DNA of 12,068 nucleotides from Euryarchaeota archaeon UBA59 (GTDB lineage: Archaea > Thermoplasmatota > Poseidoniia > Poseidoniales > Thalassarchaeaceae). The DNA lies in assembly GCA_002505495.1 (NCBI GenBank), contig DAVI01000121.1:1-12068 (forward strand), written 5' to 3'. The translations under genes and the position numbers were made by a program. This document shows positions 1 through 8,342 of this stretch, piece by piece (position 1 is the first letter of the stretch; each line of letters opens with the position of its first letter). The notes under the pieces are model-generated. The model searched no databases and was not told where the DNA came from. It saw only the letters and a program-made list of their open reading frames with translations.

Positions 1-1
1 A

Positions 2-658
2 TTTGACTTCACCGTGAAGGGCATCGATGTGCGAGCCTTTGATTCCGGAAGTCGAGATTCCGTTGAAGTCGAGGGCCGACTTACTGCCTATGGCCCGATT
101 CCAGCACCAGGTGCGGACATGCGAAATGATGAGGTCGACCTGATTATCCCGCGGGTTGTCGATTTGAGCGTTGAACTCGCAGAGCCGACCGGACCGATGA
201 ACGCCGGGACCACAACCTTCCTCACCGCCACTGTGACCAACGATGGTAATGATGGTGATTCGGTCTACAAGGTGACCACCACCGACACCTGCCCTCTGCT
301 CGAGGTCACAGGTGGCGAGTCTTTGGAGGGAGTTGCAATTGGGCGCAACCAATCGATTTCTGCAGAACTCAACCTGACCTCGTCTGAGAGCCACCCGAAC
401 AAGACCTGTATCGTCGAAATCTCGATTCAGTCGCAAGGCGATATCGACAACGGAATCGCTGCTACGGCTGACGACGATGACTCGTCGCTGCAAGTCGTGA
501 TGGAGCCGGTCGGCGGAAGTGGTTCTGGAAGTGGTTCGAGTGGTGGCGGAGGCAGCTCCAGCGGTGATGATGAGGTGATCAGTAGCAACTGGGCACCATT
601 ACCCGCCTGGGTGGCGATTATTGGGCTTCTGGGAGCCGCTTTGATTCGACGCAGGTGA
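2..658 (+). CDS. Secreted surface protein with C-terminal membrane anchor (5' truncated)
   Basis: The reading frame is open to the left edge, so the true start lies outside the window; the GTG at 14 is probably internal. The visible part has about 219 residues. Counting from that GTG, residues 50-160 look like a CARDB/Ig-like beta-sandwich: DLSVEL near 51, then NAGTTTFLTATVTNDGN, the usual 'absence of closure, tension, added adverbs' pattern of repeats used in archaeal surface proteins. Two cysteines in this domain could form a disulfide, and three N-x-S/T sequons (NQS, NLT, NKT) would suit archaeal N-glycosylation. A Gly/Ser-rich linker with an acidic DDE follows at about 167-187, then one hydrophobic segment (LPAWVAIIGLLGAALI) and a terminal RRR. 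This three-part tail resembles archaeosortase (PGF-CTERM-like) signals, but no PGF motif is seen, so it may be a plain C-terminal anchor. It is probably displayed on the cell surface. The function is unknown. Confidence 0.8.
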   Translation, partial: FDFTVKGIDVRAFDSGSRDSVEVEGRLTAYGPIPAPGADMRNDEVDLIIPRVVDLSVELAEPTGPMNAGTTTFLTATVTNDGNDGDSVYKVTTTDTCPLLEVTGGESLEGVAIGRNQSISAELNLTSSESHPNKTCIVEISIQSQGDIDNGIAATADDDDSSLQVVMEPVGGSGSGSGSSGGGGSSSGDDEVISSNWAPLPAWVAIIGLLGAALIRRR

Positions 659-767
659 TGTTACTTCTCCGTCACGAAATATCATCCCTTTTGCACGCCG
701 GGTGGGAATGATACTGAAAGGCCACTCTTGAAACTCCCACTTTCCATGCAATCGCACTGCCCCAACC

Positions 768-776
768 TATATTTGC
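768..776 (+). promoter_or_regulatory. Candidate TATA box for the DUF4350-MoxR-DUF58 operon
   Basis: CTATATTTG lies about 70 bases before the ATG at 846 in the gap after the surface-protein gene. An archaeal TATA box here would place the transcript start about 25 bases downstream, near 797, giving a leader of roughly 50 bases. No clear purine-rich BRE is seen upstream. This is inferred from sequence alone; the surface protein and the operon could also be co-transcribed. Confidence 0.35.
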
Positions 777-792
777 ATAACGTCATTGCAAA
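772..792. promoter_or_regulatory. Dyad TTTGCA-N9-TGCAAA overlapping the TATA-like box
   Basis: TTTGCA at 772-777 and its exact complement TGCAAA at 787-792 are separated by nine bases. The left arm overlaps the TATA-like element and the right arm ends near the predicted transcript start, which is where an archaeal repressor would bind. A six-base dyad can occur by chance, so this is only a candidate operator. Confidence 0.25.
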
Positions 793-805
793 AGTTAGCA
801 AGTGT

Positions 806-818
806 CCGGCTATGCCGG
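806..818 (+). other. Small GC-rich hairpin in the leader of the DUF4350 gene
   Basis: CCGGC at 806-810 and GCCGG at 814-818 form a perfect five-pair stem with a TAT loop. It sits about 27 bases before the ATG and 13 bases before the G-rich ribosome-binding stretch GGGGTG (832-837). It could shape the 5' leader. There is no following T-run, so it is not a classical terminator. Confidence 0.3.
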
Positions 819-845
819 TTCAGGAACTGATGGGGTGCTCTTTGG

Positions 846-2462
846 ATGGCGGAAAAGGAGGGACCTTCAGCCCATTTTGGAACCATCATCGGAGCCACCT
901 TCACAATCCTCATCGTGACCATGATGTTGACCATGACTTTGGTCGCCGCTAACAAGGAAACTCACTACAGCGCCTATGTCTCCGACGCACCCGAGGAGAA
1001 GGACCAACTCGCTCAAGTCACCGACATGAGAAACACTCTCGGACCGGGAGCCGGAAATGACGGCTACAAGATCAGAAACACACTCTCAACCCCGATGCTG
1101 GTCAACGACTGGGAAGAGCCCCACAGGACTATGTTGGTTATCGCTGGTGCAGAGAAGCCAATCGACGAGACTGAGGCGACTGCGATTCACGACTTCGTGA
1201 CCGAGTTGGGTGGCAAGGTGATTGTAGCGACCGACGGCACCAACGCCAACAGACTGGCCGAAAAATTCGGAGTCACCTTCTTCGGTGAACCTCTTCTCGA
1301 CGAAGACCAAAATTGGCGAACCTACGATGATGACGGCAACCCGAGTGCGGAGAATCCGACCAATGTTTGGGGCATCTCCTCTATTCGAACCGACATTCAG
1401 TCGAATGAACAACTCGGCGTGAACCCCATTGGCTGCACAACCGAAATGCTCAACGAGGGTTCCGATGCGCTCGACGACTGCAGAATCCCTGTGATGTTCA
1501 AGGCGCCTACTGCCATGCGGTGGGAATCGGTCGAAACCGATGACCCAAACCACGATGATTACCAGCGCCGTGATGTCAGTGTCCTAGCGATGGCGAGTGT
1601 CAGCGCTTGTATCGACCGGATTGGAACGCAGAGTTGTGACGAATTCCAGAACCCACTCTCCAACCTCTCTCTCATTCTCAGAATTGATTACCCTGGTATC
1701 GAGGTGTTCGACGAGCGCAGAATTGCAGATTCTGATGGCTCTTCGTACGGCAGCCTCGACGCTACCGGCTCCATCGTTTTCATTTCTGACGAAGAGGCAC
1801 TCTCAAACCGCTTCTGGACCGCCGCCAGAGCTGCGGATACAGATGTCAAATCTGACTGCGACATGGAGTCGACTTCCTGCTGGCAACGACATCTGGCCGG
1901 TGACAATGCGTGGAAGGGCAACGAGGTCTACTTCTCGGGGCTGATACGGGATATGATGGAGTTCGACAATGAGATGCTGCCCTACAGTATCCGACTCAAG
2001 GCGGACGAGTTCCGCATCGTGTTCGATGAGAGTCGCCATGTCACGAGCGCCCTCGCCAATCCATTCACTGAGACTATGAGCACAATCGTCCTGCTGACCA
2101 GTGACGACTTCCTGAAGTGGCTCATCGTGCTCAACCTGCTGCTACTCCTCTTGGTGGCAATCATGGTCGTTCCCGAGAAGGAGAACTGGCGACATGTGTT
2201 CGATTTGACGCGCTTCAGAGAGCGTCCGAACAAGATTGACACTTCTACTTACAAGCAGCGTATGAGAGAGGCCTTGATGACCAAGGTTCGCATATTCTAC
2301 GACCTCACGCGTGACGAAATGGCAGTGAAGACGCCTGCGGAGGTTCAATCAATGATTGGTGACCCGAGGCTAGTTGAGTTAGCCTATTCGCAGAATGTAT
2401 CCTACTCCCCAGAGAAGCAACGAGAACTGCTACAGACCATTCGGCGCTGGGGTAAAAATTAG
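846..2462 (+). CDS. DUF4350-family membrane protein with a large extracytoplasmic domain
   Basis: The product has 538 residues. An N-terminal membrane segment (about 12-34) is followed by an ectodomain of roughly 390 residues, a second membrane segment at about 425-445 (WLIVLNLLLLLLVAIMVV) and a charged cytoplasmic tail of about 90 residues. The DUF4350 signature is visible in the early ectodomain: TMLVIAGAEKPIDETEA, then a Gly-Gly strand (LGGKVIVATDG), as in Rossmann-like domains of this family. A typical FDE-x-x-H motif occurs at 393-398 just before TM2. The only cysteines are six in the ectodomain, at 197, 212, 255, 264, 338 and 345, in three close pairs that suggest disulfides. ATG 846 is chosen because an in-frame stop lies at 828 and GGGGTG at 832-837 gives a ribosome site. 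It heads the MoxR/DUF58 operon, and this family is often encoded beside those genes. Its molecular role is unknown; a scaffold or client of the MoxR machine is an inference. Confidence 0.85.
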   Translation: MAEKEGPSAHFGTIIGATFTILIVTMMLTMTLVAANKETHYSAYVSDAPEEKDQLAQVTDMRNTLGPGAGNDGYKIRNTLSTPMLVNDWEEPHRTMLVIAGAEKPIDETEATAIHDFVTELGGKVIVATDGTNANRLAEKFGVTFFGEPLLDEDQNWRTYDDDGNPSAENPTNVWGISSIRTDIQSNEQLGVNPIGCTTEMLNEGSDALDDCRIPVMFKAPTAMRWESVETDDPNHDDYQRRDVSVLAMASVSACIDRIGTQSCDEFQNPLSNLSLILRIDYPGIEVFDERRIADSDGSSYGSLDATGSIVFISDEEALSNRFWTAARAADTDVKSDCDMESTSCWQRHLAGDNAWKGNEVYFSGLIRDMMEFDNEMLPYSIRLKADEFRIVFDESRHVTSALANPFTETMSTIVLLTSDDFLKWLIVLNLLLLLLVAIMVVPEKENWRHVFDLTRFRERPNKIDTSTYKQRMREALMTKVRIFYDLTRDEMAVKTPAEVQSMIGDPRLVELAYSQNVSYSPEKQRELLQTIRRWGKN

Positions 2463-2485
2463 AGAAAAAATGGAGAGATGAAAAA

Positions 2486-3592
<1,107 letters not shown>

Positions 3593-3634
3593 GCGGGGAC
3601 GAGGTAATCGAACCTGCGGAGGAGATGTTGAGCG

Positions 3635-4957
3635 ATGGCATGGAGTCGTAAATCCGCCATGTTTGGGAGCCTAGCGATAGCGCTCTATCTGCTCGGCCTC
3701 ACTTTGCGAAACCACCAACTCGTGACCGTCGCGGTTGTGCTGCTCTCGTTCCTGACCTGGGCAGCACTGCGCGCCTCGCACGCCGATGTGGCAGCGAGTG
3801 GACGCAGGATGGAAGAACGGACAGAGGAGGAGGCGGGGGTCTCTCTCAGCCGGCTTTCAGCAATGCGGAAACTCAGTTCGGCGCGTGTCTTTGAGGATGG
3901 CGAAGTCGATGTAACTCTACGAATCCAGAACCATTCACCTCTCTCCAAGGTTCTCGAGGTAAGAGATAGCCTTCCTGAGGTCATGCGCATCAAAAAGGGT
4001 GCCAACTACATTCTGATGGAACTCGGCCCACGCCGAGAGACGCTGATTGAGTACACGGTCGAATGCCCATTGCGCGGCTTCTACACCATCGGACCTGTCT
4101 GCATCAGAATCCAAGATTCGTTCGGACTCTTCCACAAAGAGAAGGAGTTGCACGTCTATGACGACTTCCTCGTCTTCCCAAAGACAGAGGACCTCAAGGA
4201 TGCGTTCGTGAAGAGCAAGGTCCCCAAGATCTTCACTGGTGCAGTGAACATTCGACAGCCCGGACCCGGTTCAGAGTTCTACAACCTGAGAGAGTACATC
4301 GCCGGCGACCCGATGAAAGCAATCAACTGGGCTGCCACCGCTCGCAGTGGCGGCAAGATGATGGTGAACGAGAGGGAGCGTGACGCGGTCAGCGACATCA
4401 TCTTGATTCTCGATAGCAGGGCGGTCTCAGAGACCGGCCCAGTCAGCAGAAACTCGCTGGTCTATGGAACGAGGGCGGCGGCATCACTCGCCTCCTTCTT
4501 CCTATCCCGACGTGACTCCGTCGGTCTTGTCGTATACGGAGATGAAGTCCTCTCAGTTGACCGGGACACAGGCAAGAAGCAACTGTATGTCATCTTGACA
4601 AAGTTGGCTGGGGCGATGGCCCGTGGCGAGACACCACTGCAGGTTGTGACAAACCGGATTCTTCCGCACATCAACAAGGGAAGCCCAATCATCATTCTTT
4701 CTTGCCTAGAAGACGACAGCACCATCGTCAATGCCGTCCGCGACCTACGCGCACGCCACTTCGACACCACCATACTCTCCCCCTCAAGTCTTGAGTTCGA
4801 GTTCGACGCCCGTCGGCTCGACCGAACTGGTTACGAGGTCCTGAAGACCGAGCGCGACATTCTCATCAGTGAGTTGCGTGGACTCGGCGCCTTTGTGATG
4901 GACTGGGAACCGGACATGTTGTTGGCTACTGCGCTCTCAGGGGCGCGAGGATTCTGA
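3635..4957 (+). CDS. DUF58 domain protein (membrane-anchored, vWA-like)
   Basis: The product has 440 residues, a usual length. Two membrane segments at about 8-23 and 29-46 form an N-terminal hairpin. A beta-rich region at about 80-180 follows, containing NHSPLSKVLEVRDSLPE and CPLRGFYTIGP, the latter typical of the region before DUF58. The DUF58 core is clear at about 210-248: GSEFYNLREYIAGDPMKAINW followed by ATARSGGKMMVNERE. The C-terminal half is a vWA-like fold (ILILDSRAV at about 256-264), but the metal-site DxSxS motif is not intact. DUF58 proteins are encoded next to MoxR ATPases and probably link them to membrane or secreted targets; the exact role is unknown. GGAGGAG at 3618-3624, ten bases before the ATG, fixes the start. 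The gap from the MoxR stop is 42 bases, consistent with one operon. Confidence 0.93.
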   Translation: MAWSRKSAMFGSLAIALYLLGLTLRNHQLVTVAVVLLSFLTWAALRASHADVAASGRRMEERTEEEAGVSLSRLSAMRKLSSARVFEDGEVDVTLRIQNHSPLSKVLEVRDSLPEVMRIKKGANYILMELGPRRETLIEYTVECPLRGFYTIGPVCIRIQDSFGLFHKEKELHVYDDFLVFPKTEDLKDAFVKSKVPKIFTGAVNIRQPGPGSEFYNLREYIAGDPMKAINWAATARSGGKMMVNERERDAVSDIILILDSRAVSETGPVSRNSLVYGTRAAASLASFFLSRRDSVGLVVYGDEVLSVDRDTGKKQLYVILTKLAGAMARGETPLQVVTNRILPHINKGSPIIILSCLEDDSTIVNAVRDLRARHFDTTILSPSSLEFEFDARRLDRTGYEVLKTERDILISELRGLGAFVMDWEPDMLLATALSGARGF

Positions 4958-4960
4958 AAT

Positions 4961-4968
4961 AGGAGGTG
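4961..4968 (+). promoter_or_regulatory. Near-perfect Shine-Dalgarno site for the six-helix membrane protein
   Basis: AGGAGGTG lies six bases before the ATG at 4975 and matches the 3' end of 16S rRNA almost fully. It lies in the 17-base gap after the DUF58 stop and suggests strong independent translation of the last gene of the operon. Confidence 0.8.
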
Positions 4969-4974
4969 TGTTAG

Positions 4975-5895
4975 ATGGCTAAGAAAGGAGTATCCAGCGA
5001 TACGAGCCACCTCTACGACGGCAAGGTCGTGAGGGCTGCCGCTCCCAGCAGAAAGAAGCTCGCTGCCAAGATGACTAGTAGCCAAGAACTCCCTGATGAT
5101 GCGATTCCCGAGGTTCACATCCCCTCGTTCGTCGAGAGTCTGTTCGGCGGACCCTTGGTGCCGAAGATGAAGTTCCTTCCCGCTGACAAGATGGTGCAGA
5201 CGCTGCAGATGTTGTCTGGAGCGGTGATGATTCTGCTCGGTGTTCTGACTTGGATTGTCACTCCAGTCTCGGGTACTGTTTGGTTCGCTGCTGCCGACTT
5301 GATAGGAGCCGAGTTCCTCGGTCTTGGCATTCACCTTCTGATACTGCTTGTCGCGCTTGGCTGCGGCTTCTGGGGGATTTTCAGCCGTGATTCGAGGTTC
5401 CTCCTCGCATCCTATGTTCTGTTCATTCTGATCTCGCTGCGCTTCGCCTCCAGCAAGGTGACTTTTGAGTGGGTTGAGTTTGACGACGGATTGATTCAGA
5501 AAGTACTGCTGGTCACATACGCTGTTCTGCTCGTGATGTACATCGAACTCACAAATGGAGTGGTTCGGTTCTCGATGTTGGACACCAGCATTCGCACAGG
5601 GGAAGTCTACGTGATGAATGTGAAGAAGGTGCTGAACAAGTACCACATCAGCCTCGTTGTGACCCCACTAATCGCCGCCGGAGTGGCTGCCATCACCCTG
5701 ATGTTCAAGGATATCATCGCTGATTTTGTTGGACTCTTTTCTGAAATCTCTGCAACTAGACTAGAGGAGAGCGTTGAGCTTGAGAGCGTCTACGGAGTTG
5801 CTCTCGGAACAATGATCGTGTTCCTCATCGTTGCAGTCGTATTTGCCGCGAATGTACCGGGGCGCATCCAAAAGATTCGTGAAAACGCAGATTGA
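4975..5895 (+). CDS. Six-helix membrane protein of unknown function
   Basis: The product has 306 residues and I do not recognise a family. The first 70 residues are hydrophilic with a basic stretch (APSRKKLAAKM), probably cytoplasmic, ending in a short amphipathic part (IPSFVESLFGGPLVPKMKFLP). Six hydrophobic segments follow at about 76-98, 112-136, 140-157, 174-192, 225-245 and 271-292. A short acidic loop (EWVEFDDG) sits between the third and fourth. The fourth ends in MYIELTNGVVRFS, and a hydrophilic stretch with MNVKKVLNKYH leads into the fifth. A loop of some 25 residues with many Glu (SEISATRLEESVELES) separates the last two. It is the final gene of the DUF4350-MoxR-DUF58 set, with a 17-base gap to DUF58, so it probably belongs to the same envelope machine as a client or membrane platform. 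That role is inferred only from position. Confidence 0.85.
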   Translation: MAKKGVSSDTSHLYDGKVVRAAAPSRKKLAAKMTSSQELPDDAIPEVHIPSFVESLFGGPLVPKMKFLPADKMVQTLQMLSGAVMILLGVLTWIVTPVSGTVWFAAADLIGAEFLGLGIHLLILLVALGCGFWGIFSRDSRFLLASYVLFILISLRFASSKVTFEWVEFDDGLIQKVLLVTYAVLLVMYIELTNGVVRFSMLDTSIRTGEVYVMNVKKVLNKYHISLVVTPLIAAGVAAITLMFKDIIADFVGLFSEISATRLEESVELESVYGVALGTMIVFLIVAVVFAANVPGRIQKIRENAD

Positions 5896-5901
5896 CATCG
5901 G

Positions 5902-5920
5902 TTTCCTGGCGTAGAGGAAA
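5902..5920. terminator. Weak hairpin between the convergent operons
   Basis: TTTCCT at 5902-5907 pairs with AGGAAA at 5915-5920 around a seven-base loop. It lies inside the 26-base space between the stop of the membrane-protein gene (+) and the stop of the aspartokinase gene (-), so it could slow transcription from both sides. It is AT-rich and no long T-run follows on either strand; archaeal termination usually relies on T-runs, so support is weak. Confidence 0.25.
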
Positions 5921-5921
5921 A

Positions 5922-7256
5922 TCAGGCGCTCAGCAGGTTTAGTTCACTTGCGAGCGCCGCCAAGGCGTCATGAGTGCGCTCGGCTGGAACCGTGAAATGC
6001 AACGCATGGTCACGCTTTCCTTCGTCAAGCGGAGTGAGCAGTAGGTCACTGACGCGGCCCAGTCTGACGATTCTCTTCTCCACGGCGTCATCAGCCCCTA
6101 TGCCCTCACCGACCAAACAGAGCAGGGCGATTGGCGGACCAGATTCCGGGGTGGGTAGAGATGGGTGTTCCGATAGTTTTCGCACCGCCCTTGATGCCGA
6201 GCGCTCAGAGACGAGGAAACGCGCTTCGCCAGGCTGAGCCCGTAGCGACCAAATCCGAATCTGGCAGCGCTCCAACTCCGCGCTCGCATCTGCTACAACC
6301 TTGGCCACAGTCACAACTCCAGATAGGCGCATCGTGAGAGGAACCAGTCTTGGCAGGCATCCAACAGCCCGAACTTCGGGAGGGCCGGCGGAAATTTTCG
6401 GACCGATGCAACTTCCGAGGGAGGTCGGGTCGTGCAGAGGACGAAGCCGAAGAGGGATACCCCGTGAACGGAGTGGTTCGACCGCCAAATGGTGAAGCAT
6501 CGGTTCGCTGAAGAGGGCGAGTTCTGACGCCTCGGTATACGACAGATAGGGCAGGTTTCTCGACGGCAGAGACCAGCGCGGAGCGAGCGCCAGCACGCCG
6601 GGAACATCCCTCCAAATCGTCACTTCCTGAGCGTTCAACACCGCTGCAAGTGAGGTCGCAGTCAAGTCTGAACCGCCCCTCCCAAGAAGTGAAACGCCCT
6701 CCTCCGAGAGTCCATACCAACCGGTAACCACCGGCACCTCGGCGTGTGGGAGAGAGAGAGCGCTTGCCGTTCGCTCCAAGTCGATTTGCGGCTGCTCGGA
6801 AAATCTGTCGAGGTGGATTCCAATCTTCTCAGCCCAGGCTGGAGCAGCATCGATTCCACATTCTGTGAGGGCTGCAGCGATCGCCACACTGCTCATTCGC
6901 TCGCCACAGGCAAGTGCTTCGGATTTGGTCGACTCGGTCTGGTCATCAAGAAAAGTCTGCATCGCAATCAACAGCCGATTCTTCGCCTGATTGAAAATGC
7001 TGGAGAAGGGTTGCTCAACCAAAGTCGGAGAAAATTCGAGATGGGTCATCTCAATCGAGGTCACGAATGGTTCTATGGAATCTACAGCATCGCGACCCAG
7101 CCGTTCCAGAATTCGGTCAGTGATGCCGTGGAGCGCTGAGGCGACGACGACGACCTTCGCATCACCAGCCTCGCTGATCCTACGAGCGATCGCTTCGATG
7201 TCAGATTGTCCTTTGAGGCAGGAACCACCGAACTTGTAGACGAGTGTCTCAGTCAT
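5922..7256 (-). CDS. lysC: Aspartokinase with C-terminal ACT domains
   Basis: This 444-residue enzyme should phosphorylate L-aspartate with ATP to 4-phospho-L-aspartate, the entry to aspartate semialdehyde. Seen motifs of the amino-acid kinase domain are KFGGS at 8-12, VASALHGITDRIL at about 38-50, CGERMSS at 117-123 and GRGGSDLTA at 192-200. The nucleotide-site segment IWRDVPGV is at 214-221. The family pattern IW-T-D-V-x-G with a following Tyr and D-P-R is altered here to R216, L222 and A-P-R; the usual HPR before the T/AVEP motif reads HHL. Two ACT-like regions (about 306-362 and 374-440) indicate allosteric control; no homoserine dehydrogenase domain is attached. Its ATG shares one base with the stop of the chorismate synthase gene (TAATG), with GGAG ten bases upstream. 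Placed last in an aromatic operon, it probably supplies semialdehyde for ADH synthase; a role in lysine, threonine or methionine synthesis is not excluded. Confidence 0.88.
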   Translation of the reverse strand: MTETLVYKFGGSCLKGQSDIEAIARRISEAGDAKVVVVASALHGITDRILERLGRDAVDSIEPFVTSIEMTHLEFSPTLVEQPFSSIFNQAKNRLLIAMQTFLDDQTESTKSEALACGERMSSVAIAAALTECGIDAAPAWAEKIGIHLDRFSEQPQIDLERTASALSLPHAEVPVVTGWYGLSEEGVSLLGRGGSDLTATSLAAVLNAQEVTIWRDVPGVLALAPRWSLPSRNLPYLSYTEASELALFSEPMLHHLAVEPLRSRGIPLRLRPLHDPTSLGSCIGPKISAGPPEVRAVGCLPRLVPLTMRLSGVVTVAKVVADASAELERCQIRIWSLRAQPGEARFLVSERSASRAVRKLSEHPSLPTPESGPPIALLCLVGEGIGADDAVEKRIVRLGRVSDLLLTPLDEGKRDHALHFTVPAERTHDALAALASELNLLSA

Positions 7257-8323
7257 TACTCATCAACTCCGGTCATGGCCAAATCGGCCAAAACTAGGCG
7301 CGCTACCGACTCGACTACCGAGGCTGCCCGAGGGGCGAGAACCGGGTCGTGCCTTCCGGTGACCACGAGGGCCTCCTTCTGACCGCTCGCCAAGTTGAGC
7401 GTCTGCTGCTCTCGAGGAATACTGCTCGGAGGCTTGAAGTGCACTTTCACGAACAGGTCCGCTCCTGTTGCGATGCCTCCCAACGCACCATCTGCCCTAC
7501 CTCCCTCCGGGCGAGGTCCAGCAGTTGTTTCGACCCACGGGTCGTTGTGTTCGCTGCCTCGCATTCGGCTCGACTCGAAGCCTCGTCCGAACTCTACCGC
7601 ACGCGCCCCGGGAATCGCCATCAAGGCGTGAGCGAGAACGGGCTCGATTCCGTCGAACCACGGCGAGCCGAAGCCGAGAGGAAGGGTTGAGATCCGCAAT
7701 TCCACGACGCTGCCGATTGAATCACGCTGTTTACGGAGGGATTTGACCAATTGGACCATCTTCGCCGCCGCAACCTGGTCGCGGCAACGGGTGTTCTCGT
7801 AGTCCTCACCTTCACCTAGTGGTAGCGTCTCAATCGGGTCAGAAACGACATCTCCGATCGAGTGTACATGTGCTTCCACAGACCAGTCTCCTCGCTCCTC
7901 CAATGGTCTGCAGATGCTCGCTGCGGCGACCAGTCCGGCGGTGAGGCGAGCGCTGTTGCTCCCCCCACCTCTCGGGTCAGAGTGCCCTTTGGAGCGAACC
8001 ATTTCAGGCAGGTCGGCGTGACCGGGACGGGGTTGTTCAGGAAGAAAGTCGTAAGCGCTCGGCTTTGCATCTCGATTTCGGATGACCAGCAGGATTGGCC
8101 AACCTGTCGTGTGCCCCTCAAAAAGCCCAGCGATTATCTCGCAATCGTCAGGTTCGCGGCGCTGAGAGGCGAGAATCCCCCCCGGCCGGCGAGCAGCCAT
8201 ATCCTCTGCCAAGCGGGCTGGGTCTATCTCGATGCCCGGAGGCATGCCTTCGATGAGCGCCCCAACGACCGCACCGTGGCTTTCGCCAAACAGGGTGACG
8301 ACGAGGTTTTCCCCCAGACGCAT
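7256..8323 (-). CDS. aroC: Chorismate synthase
   Basis: This enzyme converts 5-enolpyruvylshikimate 3-phosphate to chorismate with reduced FMN, the last step of the common aromatic pathway. With the start at 8323 it has 355 residues, the normal length. Family signatures are all seen: FGESHGAVVGALIEGMPPG near the N-terminus, RPGHAD, DPRGGGSNSARLTAG in the middle, EFGRGFESSRMRGSEHNDP, and GRHDPVLAPRAASVVES at the C-terminus. One conserved segment differs: the usual T/S-N-N-x-G-G-I-L-G-G reads GGRADGALGG. The frame extends to a TTG at 8374, but that would add 17 residues (MKRPSGSKKSEERATLS) overlapping the shikimate kinase end, whereas the family normally begins just before the FGESHG motif. GGAGAGGG at 8335-8342 supports ATG 8323 or the in-frame TTG at 8329. 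The gene lies in a run of abutting genes: upstream is shikimate kinase, downstream aspartokinase overlaps by one base. Confidence 0.95.
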   Translation of the reverse strand: MRLGENLVVTLFGESHGAVVGALIEGMPPGIEIDPARLAEDMAARRPGGILASQRREPDDCEIIAGLFEGHTTGWPILLVIRNRDAKPSAYDFLPEQPRPGHADLPEMVRSKGHSDPRGGGSNSARLTAGLVAAASICRPLEERGDWSVEAHVHSIGDVVSDPIETLPLGEGEDYENTRCRDQVAAAKMVQLVKSLRKQRDSIGSVVELRISTLPLGFGSPWFDGIEPVLAHALMAIPGARAVEFGRGFESSRMRGSEHNDPWVETTAGPRPEGGRADGALGGIATGADLFVKVHFKPPSSIPREQQTLNLASGQKEALVVTGRHDPVLAPRAASVVESVARLVLADLAMTGVDE

Positions 8324-8334
8324 CGACAATGTAG

Positions 8335-8342
8335 CCCTCTCC
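8335..8342 (-). promoter_or_regulatory. Ribosome-binding site deciding the aroC start
   Basis: On the minus strand GGAGAGGG lies directly after the shikimate kinase stop (TGA 8345-8343). It is 11 bases before ATG 8323 and 5 bases before the in-frame TTG 8329. It lies inside the extended frame from TTG 8374, which argues against that longer start. Confidence 0.6.

Noticed and set aside
681..712. Imperfect inverted repeat ATCATCCC / GGGAATGAT after the surface-protein gene
   Set aside because: The arms match only with a bulge and the T-run is inside the loop, so a terminator is not supported.
728..952. Small open frame of 74 codons before the DUF4350 gene
   Set aside because: It runs into the DUF4350 gene in another frame, starts with a weak codon and has a His-rich tail that is simply the shifted reading of the membrane segment.
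4831..5646. Open frame of 271 codons on the minus strand
   Set aside because: It lies opposite the end of DUF58 and most of the six-helix protein; its His/Gln/Asn-rich translation is what the complement of membrane-helix codons gives, and it has no recognisable motif.
6205..6720. Open frame of 171 codons on the minus strand
   Set aside because: Overlaps the aspartokinase in another frame, with a Ser/Arg-rich composition typical of a shadow frame.
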